This document shows, piece after piece, positions 24,747-36,329 of a stretch of DNA of 64,000 bases. The stretch is from Sulfitobacter sp. M39 (GTDB taxonomy: Bacteria; Pseudomonadota; Alphaproteobacteria; Rhodobacterales; Rhodobacteraceae). The DNA lies in contig NZ_WMDZ01000002.1 of the NCBI RefSeq assembly GCF_021735935.1, positions 39,210 to 103,209 of the forward strand, written 5' to 3'. Under the pieces are notes generated by a model. It ran no database searches, had not been told where the DNA came from, and saw only the letters and a list, made by a program, of their open reading frames with translations. Every line of letters starts with the position of its first letter. Positions within the stretch are counted from its first letter, which is position 1. The position numbers were made by a program, and so were the translations under genes.

Positions 24747-25483
24747 TGGATATTTCCGGCATCGGCATCTTCGCGGCCTTTCTGGCGGGGGCCATTTCCT
24801 TCCTGTCACCCTGCGTCCTGCCACTGGTTCCGGGCTATGTTTCCTACATCGCAGGCCAGCCGGATTTGCGCACGACGCGATCGGTCGGCCTGCGGGCACG
24901 CGCCGGGGCACTTGGCCTAAGCACCTGCTTCGTTCTGGGGTTCTCCACGGTCTTTGTCGCGTTGGGGGCCGGGGCCAGCGCGCTCGGGTCGTTGCTGCTG
25001 ACTTGGCGCACTGAGCTCAACTATCTGGGCGGGGCGATCATCATCCTGTTCGGACTGGTCATGCTGGGTGCCTTCCGTCTGGAAGCGTTCTCGCGTGACA
25101 CCCGCTTCACACTCGACATTCCGGGGGGTCGCCCGCTTGGAGCCTACGTCCTGGGCTTGGCCTTCGCCTTTGGATGGACGCCCTGCATCGGGCCGATCCT
25201 CGGCGCAATCCTGACGCTCAGTTCGACATCCGGCGGTATGTCGGACGGCATCTGGCTGTTGTCGATCTATTCCGCAGGGCTGGGCGTGCCGTTCCTGCTG
25301 GCCGCGCTGTTCACCGACGCCATCGCCGCACGGGTCAGACAGATCGGCAAAGCCGGTCGCTGGCTCTACAAGGGCGCGGGCGTCGCCATGATCATCATGG
25401 GCGTTGCCATCATGACCGGCCAATTGTCCCGGTTTGCCTACTGGCTTCTGGGAACCTTCCCATTCTTGGCCTCAATCGGTTAG
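24743..25483 (+). CDS. CcdA/DsbD-type thiol-electron transporter
   Basis: 246 residues, six spans. CcdA signature SFLSPCVLPLVPGYVSYIAG with the first redox Cys and FAFGWTPCIGPILGAIL with the second. It carries reducing equivalents across the membrane to CcmG/TlpA-type thioredoxins, which are encoded in the same operon. Last gene; its stop overlaps the convergent permease stop by four bases. Confidence 0.92.
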   Translation: MMDISGIGIFAAFLAGAISFLSPCVLPLVPGYVSYIAGQPDLRTTRSVGLRARAGALGLSTCFVLGFSTVFVALGAGASALGSLLLTWRTELNYLGGAIIILFGLVMLGAFRLEAFSRDTRFTLDIPGGRPLGAYVLGLAFAFGWTPCIGPILGAILTLSSTSGGMSDGIWLLSIYSAGLGVPFLLAALFTDAIAARVRQIGKAGRWLYKGAGVAMIIMGVAIMTGQLSRFAYWLLGTFPFLASIG

Positions 25484-26589
25484 TCTTCCTCGGCATTCCT
25501 GATGTGAAGCCAGATCAGTGCTGACCCGATGACAAGAAAGATCAGGTTGAGGAAGAACGTGTAATCGATGCTGAACCGGACCATTTCCTGAAGCGAAGGC
25601 CGCTCGGTCGGGATCATCCCTACGAGAGCGAACAGGTAATGCACCGTAATTCCCGCAGCGACCATGCACAGGTACAGCAAGCCTGAAAGATAGAGCGCAT
25701 ACTGCCAGCCGTAATATTTTGCGTGCACCCATATCACCGTGGCAGCAACAAGATCGGCTCCGAGAAAGGCGATCACGCCTCCGAACGACGCATCACGCGA
25801 CCAGAGCATCGCAGCCAGGGGGACATTGCCCATCGACCCGATGAAGGTGAAGAAGGCCACGACCGGTGCCACCAGCGCGTTTTCAAGAACGATCAGGAAG
25901 CCCGGCGCGTCCTGCGCACCGCCATCTCCGACCAGAAAGATCGCGTTCCAGAAGCTCTGCGGCACAAAGACGGAAATGAAACCCGCGACCGTGAAGCCGA
26001 AGAGGATCTCCTTCCAGACCATCTTCCATTCCATGAAGAAAGCGCGGGCGATCCGGTCCCATCCTTCGCGGGACAGCAGTTTGTCGCGGAACGAACCCTT
26101 CATGGTCTGGTCCCTGTCCATACCTTCGTCGGACTGGGCCTTCTCCGCATGCTCTTTTGCGCTTTCGACAAACGACCTTGGAAGCCATATCAGGGTGAGG
26201 GCATAGGCGTAGATCGTCATCAGGATGCCAAGCATGAAATTTGCCACCATGAATTTCCAGCCCAGCAGGACCAGAAGGACGATTCCAAGCTCGATCACCA
26301 GATTTGTCGATGAAATCAGGAAGGCGATCGAATTGACCGGATGCGCACCCTTCACGAGGATCGAACGCGACGCGGCAAGAGCCGCGAAGGAACAGGACGA
26401 TGACACAAACCCAAAGAAGCCGGCAATGCCTGCCTTCCTGGCACCACGGTCGCCAAGAACACGCGCCATCTGATCCCGTGTCACGAAAATCTGGATGCCT
26501 GCGGAGATGATATACCCGAAGATGAGCGCCCAGAGCGCCTTCCAGAGCATGCCCGCCCCGGTCGTGAATGCTTCGATTATCTGGTCCAT
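25480..26589 (-). CDS. COG0701-type permease (UPF0718/DUF318)
   Basis: 369 residues, about eight spans in two halves. The repeated motif is GFVSSSCSFAALAASRSI in the first half and FIGSMGNVPLAAMLW in the second. A cytosolic linker with EHAEKAQSDEGMD lies between. Related permeases include ArsP and SO_0444-type Cu/Zn exporters. Last gene of a minus-strand operon with DUF305 and glutaredoxin-MauE genes; a metal or metalloid export role is likely, substrate unknown. Confidence 0.8.
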   Translation of the reverse strand: MDQIIEAFTTGAGMLWKALWALIFGYIISAGIQIFVTRDQMARVLGDRGARKAGIAGFFGFVSSSCSFAALAASRSILVKGAHPVNSIAFLISSTNLVIELGIVLLVLLGWKFMVANFMLGILMTIYAYALTLIWLPRSFVESAKEHAEKAQSDEGMDRDQTMKGSFRDKLLSREGWDRIARAFFMEWKMVWKEILFGFTVAGFISVFVPQSFWNAIFLVGDGGAQDAPGFLIVLENALVAPVVAFFTFIGSMGNVPLAAMLWSRDASFGGVIAFLGADLVAATVIWVHAKYYGWQYALYLSGLLYLCMVAAGITVHYLFALVGMIPTERPSLQEMVRFSIDYTFFLNLIFLVIGSALIWLHIRNAEED

Positions 26590-26676
26590 TCAGCTTGACC
26601 CTTTTTCGCAGTGCTGTCCGACTTGCGCATCTATCGGGAGAACGAGTCCGAGGGATATGAAAACGGCACCCGCCTT

Positions 26677-27441
26677 TCAGCCGATCAGATAGACCCTGAT
26701 CGGCATCCAGATCCCCATGACCATCATCATCAGGTTCTCTGTGAGCGAGACAAAGCCGAGCGGTACGTTGCTGTCGCCGCCGACGCAGGCGCACTTCAAT
26801 TCACGCTTGTCGATATAGACCGCCTTGAAAACCGATACTGCGCCAACAGTGCCGATGAACAAGGCCACCGGTGCCGAAAGCCAGGTCAGCGCCCCGGCGA
26901 CCATGAGGATACCTGCGAAAGCCTCTCCAAACGGATAGATCTTGCCATAACGCACCCACCGACGCGCCAGCAGGTCGTAGTTCAGGAACATGGTCGAGAA
27001 GCTCTCGACATCCTGAAGTTTTTGTACCGCCAGAAAGCACATCGAGATCGAAATGAACCATTCCAGCCCGCGCAGGGTGAAAATGTTCTCGAAGCTGTAC
27101 CACGACAAACCGAGCGCCATCAGGAACGCGACGGCAAAGATCGTGATCACCGGCTGGTAGGACGTGTCCGAGCGTTCGTCTTCCGGCGCATCGATGCCGA
27201 AATGGACCCGAAGGTCGTCATATCCGCCTATCCGCTCGTCCCCGATCCAGGTTTGCGGGGTGGTTTCGACGCCGTGCTCTTCCATGAACGCGTCGGTTTC
27301 CTCACGCGTGGTCAAAGGGTGATCCTCGACTTCGAAACCCTTGCGCTCCAGCAGGTCCTTGGATTTGAGCCCATAGGGACAGAGGTGGTCGGGCATCACC
27401 ATCCGGTAAAGCTTGGCTGTCTGGGTTGTGTCTCTTGGCAT
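26677..27441 (-). CDS. Glutaredoxin-MauE fusion protein
   Basis: 254 residues. Residues 1-80 are a glutaredoxin-like domain (HLCPYGLKSKDLLERKGF, VETTPQTWIGDERIGG) with a single active-site Cys (CPYG). Residues 95-254 are four spans in MauE/DoxX style, with FGEAFAGILMVAGAL and KCACVGGDSNVPLG near the C-terminus. It is probably membrane thiol chemistry linked to metal stress. Lies 22 bases after DUF305 in the same operon. Confidence 0.8.
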   Translation of the reverse strand: MPRDTTQTAKLYRMVMPDHLCPYGLKSKDLLERKGFEVEDHPLTTREETDAFMEEHGVETTPQTWIGDERIGGYDDLRVHFGIDAPEDERSDTSYQPVITIFAVAFLMALGLSWYSFENIFTLRGLEWFISISMCFLAVQKLQDVESFSTMFLNYDLLARRWVRYGKIYPFGEAFAGILMVAGALTWLSAPVALFIGTVGAVSVFKAVYIDKRELKCACVGGDSNVPLGFVSLTENLMMMVMGIWMPIRVYLIG

Positions 27442-27463
27442 GTCATATCCTCCGTTTCAGGGT

Positions 27464-28333
27464 TCAGGCGTCGCAGCCATAATAGCCGCGATAGCCTGCC
27501 CGCAGGCCGGCATCGAGTTCGAGCACGAGGTTGGCGTCCTGCACTTCACCACTGTTTTCCAGCGCCGCAGCCCCGTCCGGCGCACTGAGGCTTACGGACA
27601 TTCCTTCGGTGCTCAGGGTGCCGGTTGCGTCGGTTGAACCAAGACGCACCAGGTCGCCGCTGATCTTTGCCAGCGCCGCCGGGGCACCGTCGATCTGTCC
27701 TGTGGCAAGCACAGGTTTGCTGGTCGTCGTATACTTGAAGGTGCAGATGGCCCCATCCGGGAAAAGCTGCGCGATCTCATCGCCAGTCAGGAATTCCAGA
27801 TCAAGGATGGCGATTTCGGCGGATGAGAGTGCCTCGTTCAGATCGACGATGCGGGCTGAACCATCCAGACCCTCATCAGCCGCGTCACCATTCGTGTCGA
27901 TGTCATTCACCAGATACCGCATTTCGGCGATTTCTTTGTCTTGGGCAAAGATGATCTCGTCAGCCAGTTTGCGCACCCGAGGGTCAGAAATGTTGGCGCG
28001 GCTCGATGTCATGATCGCGATCGAATGGTGCGGGATCATTGCCTTCATGTAGCTGGTATCGCCCACGGTCACCTGGCTCCGGACCAGCCAGAGGGATCCG
28101 GCAAACACCACGGCGCCGCCAATAAAGATGGCAGCGTTGATCGCCTTGCTGGAGTACATTGACAGCATGAAGCCCAGCATGATGATCGCCATTATGGCCC
28201 CCATCAGCACGGCCATATAGGCGCGTGTTTCGGACCAGAAGATATGGCTCAGCAGATAGGTGTTGAGATACATCAGGATGAACATCACCACCGTGGATGT
28301 GGCGATCATCGCGAAAAAGCGTAGGTATGTCAT
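27464..28333 (-). CDS. DUF305 membrane protein
   Basis: 289 residues from ATG 28333 behind a GGAGG site. Three spans (about 5-28, 35-55, 62-80), then the DUF305 core with MIPHHSIAIMTSSRA and EIIFAQDKEIAEMRYLV. The His/Met-rich DUF305 four-helix bundle is common in copper loci. A C-terminal beta-rich domain of about 120 residues is added. Separated by 107 bases from cueR upstream, so it may have its own promoter. Confidence 0.8.
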   Translation of the reverse strand: MTYLRFFAMIATSTVVMFILMYLNTYLLSHIFWSETRAYMAVLMGAIMAIIMLGFMLSMYSSKAINAAIFIGGAVVFAGSLWLVRSQVTVGDTSYMKAMIPHHSIAIMTSSRANISDPRVRKLADEIIFAQDKEIAEMRYLVNDIDTNGDAADEGLDGSARIVDLNEALSSAEIAILDLEFLTGDEIAQLFPDGAICTFKYTTTSKPVLATGQIDGAPAALAKISGDLVRLGSTDATGTLSTEGMSVSLSAPDGAAALENSGEVQDANLVLELDAGLRAGYRGYYGCDA

Positions 28334-28440
28334 TGGCGACCTCCAGTCTCGAAAAATTGATGTCCTATAGAAGGAACAACATTGCTGCGCTGGAATGTTC
28401 CGTAGTTTTCGGGAAAGTTCGGCTTTTGCAGACGTCAGAG

Positions 28441-28860
28441 CTACCCGGACGCCTTGCTGATACTGCCCGCCTTTTGTTCCATCGCCAGATCGGCCAAGAT
28501 GGGGCAATCGGGGCGGTGATCACCCGCGCATGCATCCACAAGATGCGACAGCGTCGCGCGCATTTCGGTCAGTTCGGCGATCTTGCTGTCAATCCGATCA
28601 AGATGCTCTTCGGCAATCTGCTTTACCTCGGCACTGGCGCGGTCAGTATCGGCATAAAGCTTCAGCAGGCTCCGGCAATCCTCGATGGTGAATCCAAGGG
28701 CCCGTGCCCGGCCGAGAAAGGCCAGCTTGTGCACGTCGCTTTGCCGAAAGCTGCGATAGCCATTTGAACTGCGCAGCGGTTCGACAAGACCGATGTCTTC
28801 GTAGTAGCGGATCGTTTTGGCGGGAAGGCCGGAAAGGTCGGCCACATCTCCGATGTTCAT
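28441..28860 (-). CDS. cueR: CueR-type Cu(I)-sensing MerR regulator
   Basis: 139 residues from ATG 28860. The N-terminal HTH is NIGDVADLSGLPAKTIRYYE and YRSFRQSDVHKLAFLGRARA. The metal loop is ACAGDHRPDCPIL, Cys-x7-Cys as in CueR of E. coli. It activates promoters with 19-base spacers by DNA distortion. It lies 20 bases after copA in the same operon, so copper induces it with the exporter. Five candidate targets are listed in this window. Confidence 0.9.
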   Translation of the reverse strand: MNIGDVADLSGLPAKTIRYYEDIGLVEPLRSSNGYRSFRQSDVHKLAFLGRARALGFTIEDCRSLLKLYADTDRASAEVKQIAEEHLDRIDSKIAELTEMRATLSHLVDACAGDHRPDCPILADLAMEQKAGSISKASG

Positions 28861-28879
28861 AATCGTTTCCTCCTTGAGT

Positions 28880-31387
<2,508 letters not shown>

Positions 31388-31414
31388 GAGAATCTCCTTG
31401 TTCTGATACTCCTG

Positions 31415-31445
31415 CAGATAGGGCCTCCAGTTACTGGAAGGTCAA
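31415..31445 (-). promoter_or_regulatory. CueR-dependent promoter of copA-cueR
   Basis: Minus strand: TTGACC (31445-31440), 19-base spacer with dyad CTTCCAGTAACTGGAGG, TATCTG (31420-31415). Near-consensus MerR/CueR operator. Confidence 0.88.
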
Positions 31446-31472
31446 CAGGCATGTAGAATAAAATTCTGGCCA

Positions 31473-31503
31473 TTGACCTTCCCGCGCCGGAACGCCTTAC
31501 ATG
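31473..31503 (+). promoter_or_regulatory. CueR-type promoter of copZ
   Basis: TTGACC (31473-31478), 19-base spacer with dyad CTTCCCGCGCCGGAACG, TACATG (31498-31503), 22 bases before the copZ ATG. Confidence 0.72.
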
Positions 31504-31525
31504 CATGTCGTCAAAGGAGATTGCG

Positions 31526-31735
31526 ATGTTCAAATTCAGCGTACCGAACATGAGTTGCGGCCATTGTACCGCTTCCATCCAAAAGGCCATTATGGCGGCC
31601 GACCCAGATGCAACGGTTTCGTGCGATCTGACTGCACGTATCGTCGACGTCGACAGCACTCTGGATGAAACTGCATTGGCCGCAGCGATCAGCGATGCGG
31701 GCTACAGGTCTGAGAAGCTGGCAGAGGTTCAGTAG
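31526..31735 (+). CDS. copZ: CopZ copper chaperone
   Basis: 69 residues, a lone HMA domain with MSCGHCTASIQKAI. Delivers Cu(I) to CopA. ATG 31526 is chosen because AAAGGAGA lies just upstream, over an in-frame ATG at 31505. Own CueR-type promoter, divergent from copA. Confidence 0.92.
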   Translation: MFKFSVPNMSCGHCTASIQKAIMAADPDATVSCDLTARIVDVDSTLDETALAAAISDAGYRSEKLAEVQ

Positions 31736-31851
31736 CCAAGATGCGTCAGCAACGCTCCGCTGGACGGAGATAGTGGCTCTCTCTCTATGTCGCTGATATG
31801 CAGCACTCTCTGACAGCAGCGGCCAAAACTCGCCTGTTTCAAAAAAAGCGA

Positions 31852-31882
31852 CAAACCTTCCTGCGCAGGACGGATTGACTGT
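31852..31882 (+). promoter_or_regulatory. Weak CueR-like operator
   Basis: Dyad CCTTCCTGCGCAGGACGG with CAAACC at the -35 place and GACTGT at the -10 place, 19 bases apart. Dyad is good, hexamers poor; it would need strong activation. Confidence 0.35.
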
Positions 31883-31909
31883 ACTGCACAGGTCTCCGAT
31901 GTTCGCGGC

Positions 31910-32332
31910 ATGAGCTTTCGAGTTTTCATATCAAGCTGGTCAAGGGTGTTTACGTGCATTGCGTTTGCGCTGGCATTGGTATTGTCACCACCTTCTGCCG
32001 CTCACGCGGCATCCGGCATGCATGACGGACATCAAGCCAAGTCTGTTGGTGTCGTTGGTGCTGCCATGACTCATGACACCGGAAGCGATGCGCATCACGC
32101 GCATGAGACGCTTAGGGTCGCAAGCGACATTGACATCGCAGCGTCCGACAAGGATGGCAAAGAGCAACAATCTCAAGAGTGTTGCAACGGCATCTGTATT
32201 TCTGTCGTCTTCATCGAAGACACTAGGATCAGAGCAGAGCCGGTTGGTACAAGTGAATATGTCATTCTGGACGGTCAAACGTATTCGGTAGAAACAGCAG
32301 GGTTTCTTCGGCCCCCTCGATTCTTGATCTGA
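31910..32332 (+). CDS. Secreted His/Cys-containing small protein
   Basis: 140 residues, signal peptide (FALALVLSPPSAAHAA), then MHDGHQAK, HDTGSDAHHAHE and QECCNGICISVVF. Candidate periplasmic metal binder of the TolC/oxidase operon. No obvious ribosome site before ATG 31910. Family unnamed. Confidence 0.6.
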   Translation: MSFRVFISSWSRVFTCIAFALALVLSPPSAAHAASGMHDGHQAKSVGVVGAAMTHDTGSDAHHAHETLRVASDIDIAASDKDGKEQQSQECCNGICISVVFIEDTRIRAEPVGTSEYVILDGQTYSVETAGFLRPPRFLI

Positions 32333-32405
32333 ACCGGCGCCCAAATCGGGTGTGAGCCTTGCGCAGATTCTGCGTGAGACAACGTTCACCAATCAGGTTA
32401 CTTTC

Positions 32406-32627
32406 ATGAAAATTCATATACTTATGGGGGCTTCGGCCCTCGGGCTTGGCGCATGCGCCTATGAGCCCACCCCGTTGCCGTCCGTCGCGACCCAACAGGC
32501 CGTCGTCAACACGGCAGTTTCATCGCCGATCAGCTATCAGGACCCCTTGGCGGGCTACACCTATCGCGGCCCTACAGGTCCCCGCGACTGGCGTTCCGTC
32601 AATCAAGAACAGACGGAGGGCAACTGA
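32406..32627 (+). CDS. Small lipoprotein
   Basis: 73 residues, lipobox LGLGAC with Cys17, then a Pro/Ser/Thr-rich chain with YRGPTGPRDWRSVNQ. TGATG overlap with the TolC-type gene, with which it may associate at the outer membrane. Confidence 0.7.
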   Translation: MKIHILMGASALGLGACAYEPTPLPSVATQQAVVNTAVSSPISYQDPLAGYTYRGPTGPRDWRSVNQEQTEGN

Positions 32628-34090
32628 TGCGGGTATCGAAGTTTCCGCTGGTTTTCGGCTTTCCGCTAATCTTGGGTGCCTGTGCTGCAGCTGTACCGGG
32701 CATCTACACGGAACCAAAAGCTGGCTTTGCCAACATTTCCAGCCAGGTCACACCAGCCATCGGCAAACGGACAGCCTTCGCCGAAACCCAGGCCGAAAAC
32801 GAGGCCTTGAAGAAGCAGGTGCACGCAATGGTGTACCGCAAGACCATTTCGGCGGACACCGCCGTTCAGGTCGCGCTTCTGAACAACAAAGGGTTGCAGG
32901 CGTCCTATGCGAACGTTGGCCTATCGGCCGCAGAGGCCTGGCAGCAATCGACGCCGGAAAACCCGATCGTGTCGATTGGTATACTGGGCATCGGTGCGCC
33001 CGAACTGGGTGCCTACAGGGCGATCGAGGGACTGATCCGGTCGAACGTGCTCGATGCCACCACTCGCAAGCAGCGTACGGCCATTGCAGACGCAAACTTC
33101 CGGCAGGCTCAACTGAGCGCCGTGAACGACACACTCGCACTGGCCAATCAGACGCGGAAGGCATGGGTCGATGCCGTAGCCGCCTTCGAGGCTGTGAGTT
33201 ATCTCCGCCGTGCGAAGGCGACGTCTGACGCCGGATCGGAATTGGCTATGAGGCTGGGTGAGACCGGCGCACTCAACAAAGCTGGACAGGCCCGCGAGCA
33301 GGCATTCAATGCCGAACTCGCTGGACAACTTGCCCAGGCACGATTGAGTGCTACCCGGTCCAAGGAGGCTTTGACCAGGCTCATGGGGCTGTGGGGCACC
33401 GAAGTCGACTATTATGTGCCCGATGCCCTTCCTGCGCTGCCGCGTTCCGTCGGCCGTGTGACTGACATCGAAGCGAAAGCATTGCGAAATCGGGTTGATC
33501 TGCGCGTTGCCAAACTTGGCCTGGAAGCACAGGCCAAGGCGTTTGGTCTGACTGATCAGACTCGCATTATCAGCGATCTCGAATTCATTGCCGGGTTCGA
33601 AGCGGAGCGGGAAATTGAGGACGGAGAAACGGAGACCGTGACCACCCCTCAGGTGGAGGTGGAGTTCGCAATCCCGATTTACGACACCGGGAAGGCACGG
33701 ATGCGCAAGGCGGAATTGTCGTACCTGCAAGCAGCTAACGTGCTGGCAGAAAGAGCCGTCAACGTGCGGTCCGAAGCGCGTGGTGCTGAAGCCTCCTATC
33801 ACGCCGCGTATAAGATCGCCCGCCACTATCGCGACGTTCTGGTGCCGCTACGCACGACCGTCGAAGAAGAGGGGCTGCTGTCTTATAACGGCATGATCAC
33901 CAACACTTTCGAGCTGCTGACAGACGTGCGCGAGAAACTGGGCGCATCACTGGAAGCGGCAAACGCAAAACGCGAATTCTACATGGCACAGGCTGATCTG
34001 ACCGCTGCGATCTATGGCGGCGGCGAAGGCGGTGGCGGTGCTGGTGGAGAAGGCGCGACACTTGCCGCCGGTGGCGGCGCAGGACACTGA
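32627..34090 (+). CDS. TolC-family outer-membrane efflux protein
   Basis: 487 residues with a lipoprotein-like start (FPLILGACAAA). Two TolC-type helical repeats (LANQTRKAWVDAVAAFEA; ERAVNVRSEARGAEASYHA) and the family tail region YNGMITNTFELLTDVRE. A Gly-rich C-terminal end (about 25 residues) is unusual. It would serve as the outer-membrane channel for CusBA encoded at 40-44.6 kb, although not in the same operon. Confidence 0.85.
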   Translation: MRVSKFPLVFGFPLILGACAAAVPGIYTEPKAGFANISSQVTPAIGKRTAFAETQAENEALKKQVHAMVYRKTISADTAVQVALLNNKGLQASYANVGLSAAEAWQQSTPENPIVSIGILGIGAPELGAYRAIEGLIRSNVLDATTRKQRTAIADANFRQAQLSAVNDTLALANQTRKAWVDAVAAFEAVSYLRRAKATSDAGSELAMRLGETGALNKAGQAREQAFNAELAGQLAQARLSATRSKEALTRLMGLWGTEVDYYVPDALPALPRSVGRVTDIEAKALRNRVDLRVAKLGLEAQAKAFGLTDQTRIISDLEFIAGFEAEREIEDGETETVTTPQVEVEFAIPIYDTGKARMRKAELSYLQAANVLAERAVNVRSEARGAEASYHAAYKIARHYRDVLVPLRTTVEEEGLLSYNGMITNTFELLTDVREKLGASLEAANAKREFYMAQADLTAAIYGGGEGGGGAGGEGATLAAGGGAGH

Positions 34091-34101
34091 AAGGAACTGA
34101 C

Positions 34102-35460
34102 ATGCTAAATAGACGTCAATTACTCGGAGCCGGCGCGGCAGGTGCAACGCTGGTATCTTCGAAAGCCTGGGGTCAAACCCTGAACATGGGCCTGCCCGAA
34201 GCTGCCCAAATGGATAGCGCAGCAACGGCGATCACGGCGCGTCCCAATTCCGGGCCGGACTACACACCTGTGGTCACATTGAACGGGTGGACCCTGCCGC
34301 ACCGGATGAACAACGGGGTGAAAGAATTTCACCTCGTGGCCGAACCGGTAGAACGCGAGCTTGCCGACGGCATGATCGCGCATTTGTGGGGCTACAACGG
34401 CCAATCCACCGGCCCGACGATCGAAGCAGTCGAAGGCGACCGGGTGCGCATCTACGTCACCAATAAGCTGCCGGAAGGCACAACGGTGCACTGGCACGGG
34501 CTCATTCTTCCTTCAGGCATGGATGGGGTCTCCGGATTGAGCCATCCAAGCATCCCGCCGGGCAAAACCTTCGTCTACGAATTCGACTTGGTGAAGTCCG
34601 GAACGTTCATGTACCACCCCCACGGCGATGAAATGACCCAGATGGCGATGGGGATGATGGGCATGTTCGTGGTCCACCCCAAGGATCCCACATTCATGCC
34701 GGTGGATCGTGATTTCCTGATCATGCTGAATGCTTTCGACATCGATCCGGGTACCTATGTACCCCGCATCATGACGATGACGGATTTCAACCTTTGGACC
34801 TGGAACAGCCGGATCTTCCCCGACATTGATCCGCTGGTCGTGAACAAGGGCGACCGGGTGCGAGTACGGGTTGGGAACCTTACGATGACGAACCACCCGA
34901 TCCATATGCACGGCTATGACTTCAAGGTCACCTGCACGGATGGCGGCTGGGTGCCGCCTGAAGCACAGTGGCCGGAGGTCAGCATCGACATTCCCGTAGG
35001 TGCGATGCGCGCCTACGAATTCGTCGCCGATCATCTGGGAGATTGGGCGATCCATTGCCACAAATCGCACCATACGATGAACGCCATGGGCCATGACGTG
35101 CCGACGTTCATCGGGGTGAACAAGAAGCCGCTGACCCAGAAGATCCGTCAATTCCAGCCGGAATACATGCCGATGGGCATGTCCGGCATGGGGGACATGG
35201 CAAAAATGGAAATGCCGCTACCCGACAATACCATCCCGATGATGACGGGTTGGGGCCCGTACGGACCCATCGAGATGGGCGGCATGTTTTCGGTCGTGAA
35301 GGTGCGGGACGGCATCGACGCGGACGATTACTCCGATCCCGGCTGGTACGAGAATCCTCCGGGCGAGATGGCCTACGAATGGACCGGCGAATTACCCGAA
35401 TTTGCCTCCAACAACAGCCCCAAGACCATTCTCACACCGAAACCAACCTCGAAGGGCTGA
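34102..35460 (+). CDS. Second multicopper oxidase (copper-resistance type)
   Basis: 452 residues. Twin-Arg start (LNRRQLLGAGAAGATL). Copper motifs: VHWHGLI, MYHPHGDEM, HPIHMHGYDF and IHCHKSHHTMNAMGH. Met-rich stretch near residue 360 (EYMPMGMSGMGDMAKMEMP). Distinct from the CueO-like copy at 19.4 kb; closer to the CopA (periplasmic) type. AAGGA ribosome site. Confidence 0.9.
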   Translation: MLNRRQLLGAGAAGATLVSSKAWGQTLNMGLPEAAQMDSAATAITARPNSGPDYTPVVTLNGWTLPHRMNNGVKEFHLVAEPVERELADGMIAHLWGYNGQSTGPTIEAVEGDRVRIYVTNKLPEGTTVHWHGLILPSGMDGVSGLSHPSIPPGKTFVYEFDLVKSGTFMYHPHGDEMTQMAMGMMGMFVVHPKDPTFMPVDRDFLIMLNAFDIDPGTYVPRIMTMTDFNLWTWNSRIFPDIDPLVVNKGDRVRVRVGNLTMTNHPIHMHGYDFKVTCTDGGWVPPEAQWPEVSIDIPVGAMRAYEFVADHLGDWAIHCHKSHHTMNAMGHDVPTFIGVNKKPLTQKIRQFQPEYMPMGMSGMGDMAKMEMPLPDNTIPMMTGWGPYGPIEMGGMFSVVKVRDGIDADDYSDPGWYENPPGEMAYEWTGELPEFASNNSPKTILTPKPTSKG

Positions 35461-35506
35461 GCGGCCCTTCGTCATCTCCAACCTAACCAACCTACAGGAC
35501 AATAAA

Positions 35507-36220
35507 ATGCAAAAGATACTTCTCAGCACGGCCATCACTCTCACACTTGCCACGGGCGCTTATGCATCTCCCGGGCATACCAGCAAAGCTGAAACGGCGG
35601 CACCGCAGATGGACATCGGTGTCCCTGGTGACGCCGCCAAGGTGGACCGCACAATCGACGTCACTTTGCTCGAAAACGATGAGGGCCAGATGCTGATCGA
35701 GAGTGAGCCGATGGATATCAAGGAGGGCGAAACCATCCGCTTCAACATCACCAACAAGGGTGAGCTGGAGCATGAATTCGTCCTCGACACGGTAGAGCGG
35801 AATGCCGAGCACAAGATCGAAATGGCCAAGATGGATATGGAACACGACGATCCGAACCGTATCCGTCTCGATGCGGGCGCGTCGGGTGAGGTTGTCTGGA
35901 CTTTCGCGAATTCTGGTACGTTCGAAGCGGCGTGCCTGATCCCTGGCCACTACGAATCCGGCATGCACCGTGAGGTCGCAGTCGGTGACCAGACGGCCCA
36001 AGCTGACGTGGAATACACGAGCGGGACCATCAAGAAAATCGACGCCAAGGCCGGCAAGGTCACAATCATCCACGGCCCTCTGGTCAACCTCGATATGCCC
36101 GCGATGACTATGGTGTTTCGCGCCGACGAAGCAATGATGGCCAAGATGGCGGAAGGTCAGGGCATCGAATTCGTCGCTGACCGGGTCAAGGGTAAACTGA
36201 CCGTCACGCAGATGAAGTAA
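35507..36220 (+). CDS. Cupredoxin-CusF fusion
   Basis: 237 residues from ATG 35507. Signal peptide, cupredoxin domain (about 45-155: ELEHEFVLDT with the first His, then CLIPGHYESGMH with Cys, His and Met ligands), then a CusF-like domain (about 165-237: GTIKKIDAKAGKVTIIHGPL, LDMPAMTMVFRA with W/M-type site). It combines a Cu(I)/Cu(II) carrier with a CusF-type handoff domain. Followed by a terminator-like hairpin. Confidence 0.88.
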   Translation: MQKILLSTAITLTLATGAYASPGHTSKAETAAPQMDIGVPGDAAKVDRTIDVTLLENDEGQMLIESEPMDIKEGETIRFNITNKGELEHEFVLDTVERNAEHKIEMAKMDMEHDDPNRIRLDAGASGEVVWTFANSGTFEAACLIPGHYESGMHREVAVGDQTAQADVEYTSGTIKKIDAKAGKVTIIHGPLVNLDMPAMTMVFRADEAMMAKMAEGQGIEFVADRVKGKLTVTQMK

Positions 36221-36229
36221 CTACAAACA

Positions 36230-36260
36230 ATGGGGTCGGGGGTAAACACTCCGGCCCCAT
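36230..36260 (+). terminator. Hairpin between cupredoxin genes
   Basis: ATGGGGTCGG / CCGGCCCCAT arms (one G-U) with an 11-base loop. No T-run; may attenuate read-through. Confidence 0.45.
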
Positions 36261-36329
36261 CGCCTTGATCGCTTGGCCCGAGCAAGCAAGAAGATCCCAT
36301 AAAATCAAGCGCTACGGAGGTAGCCGAGC

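Noticed and set aside
28371..28399. GGAACA...TGTTCC dyad before the DUF305 gene
   Set aside because: Only the six outer bases pair well; not enough to call an operator.
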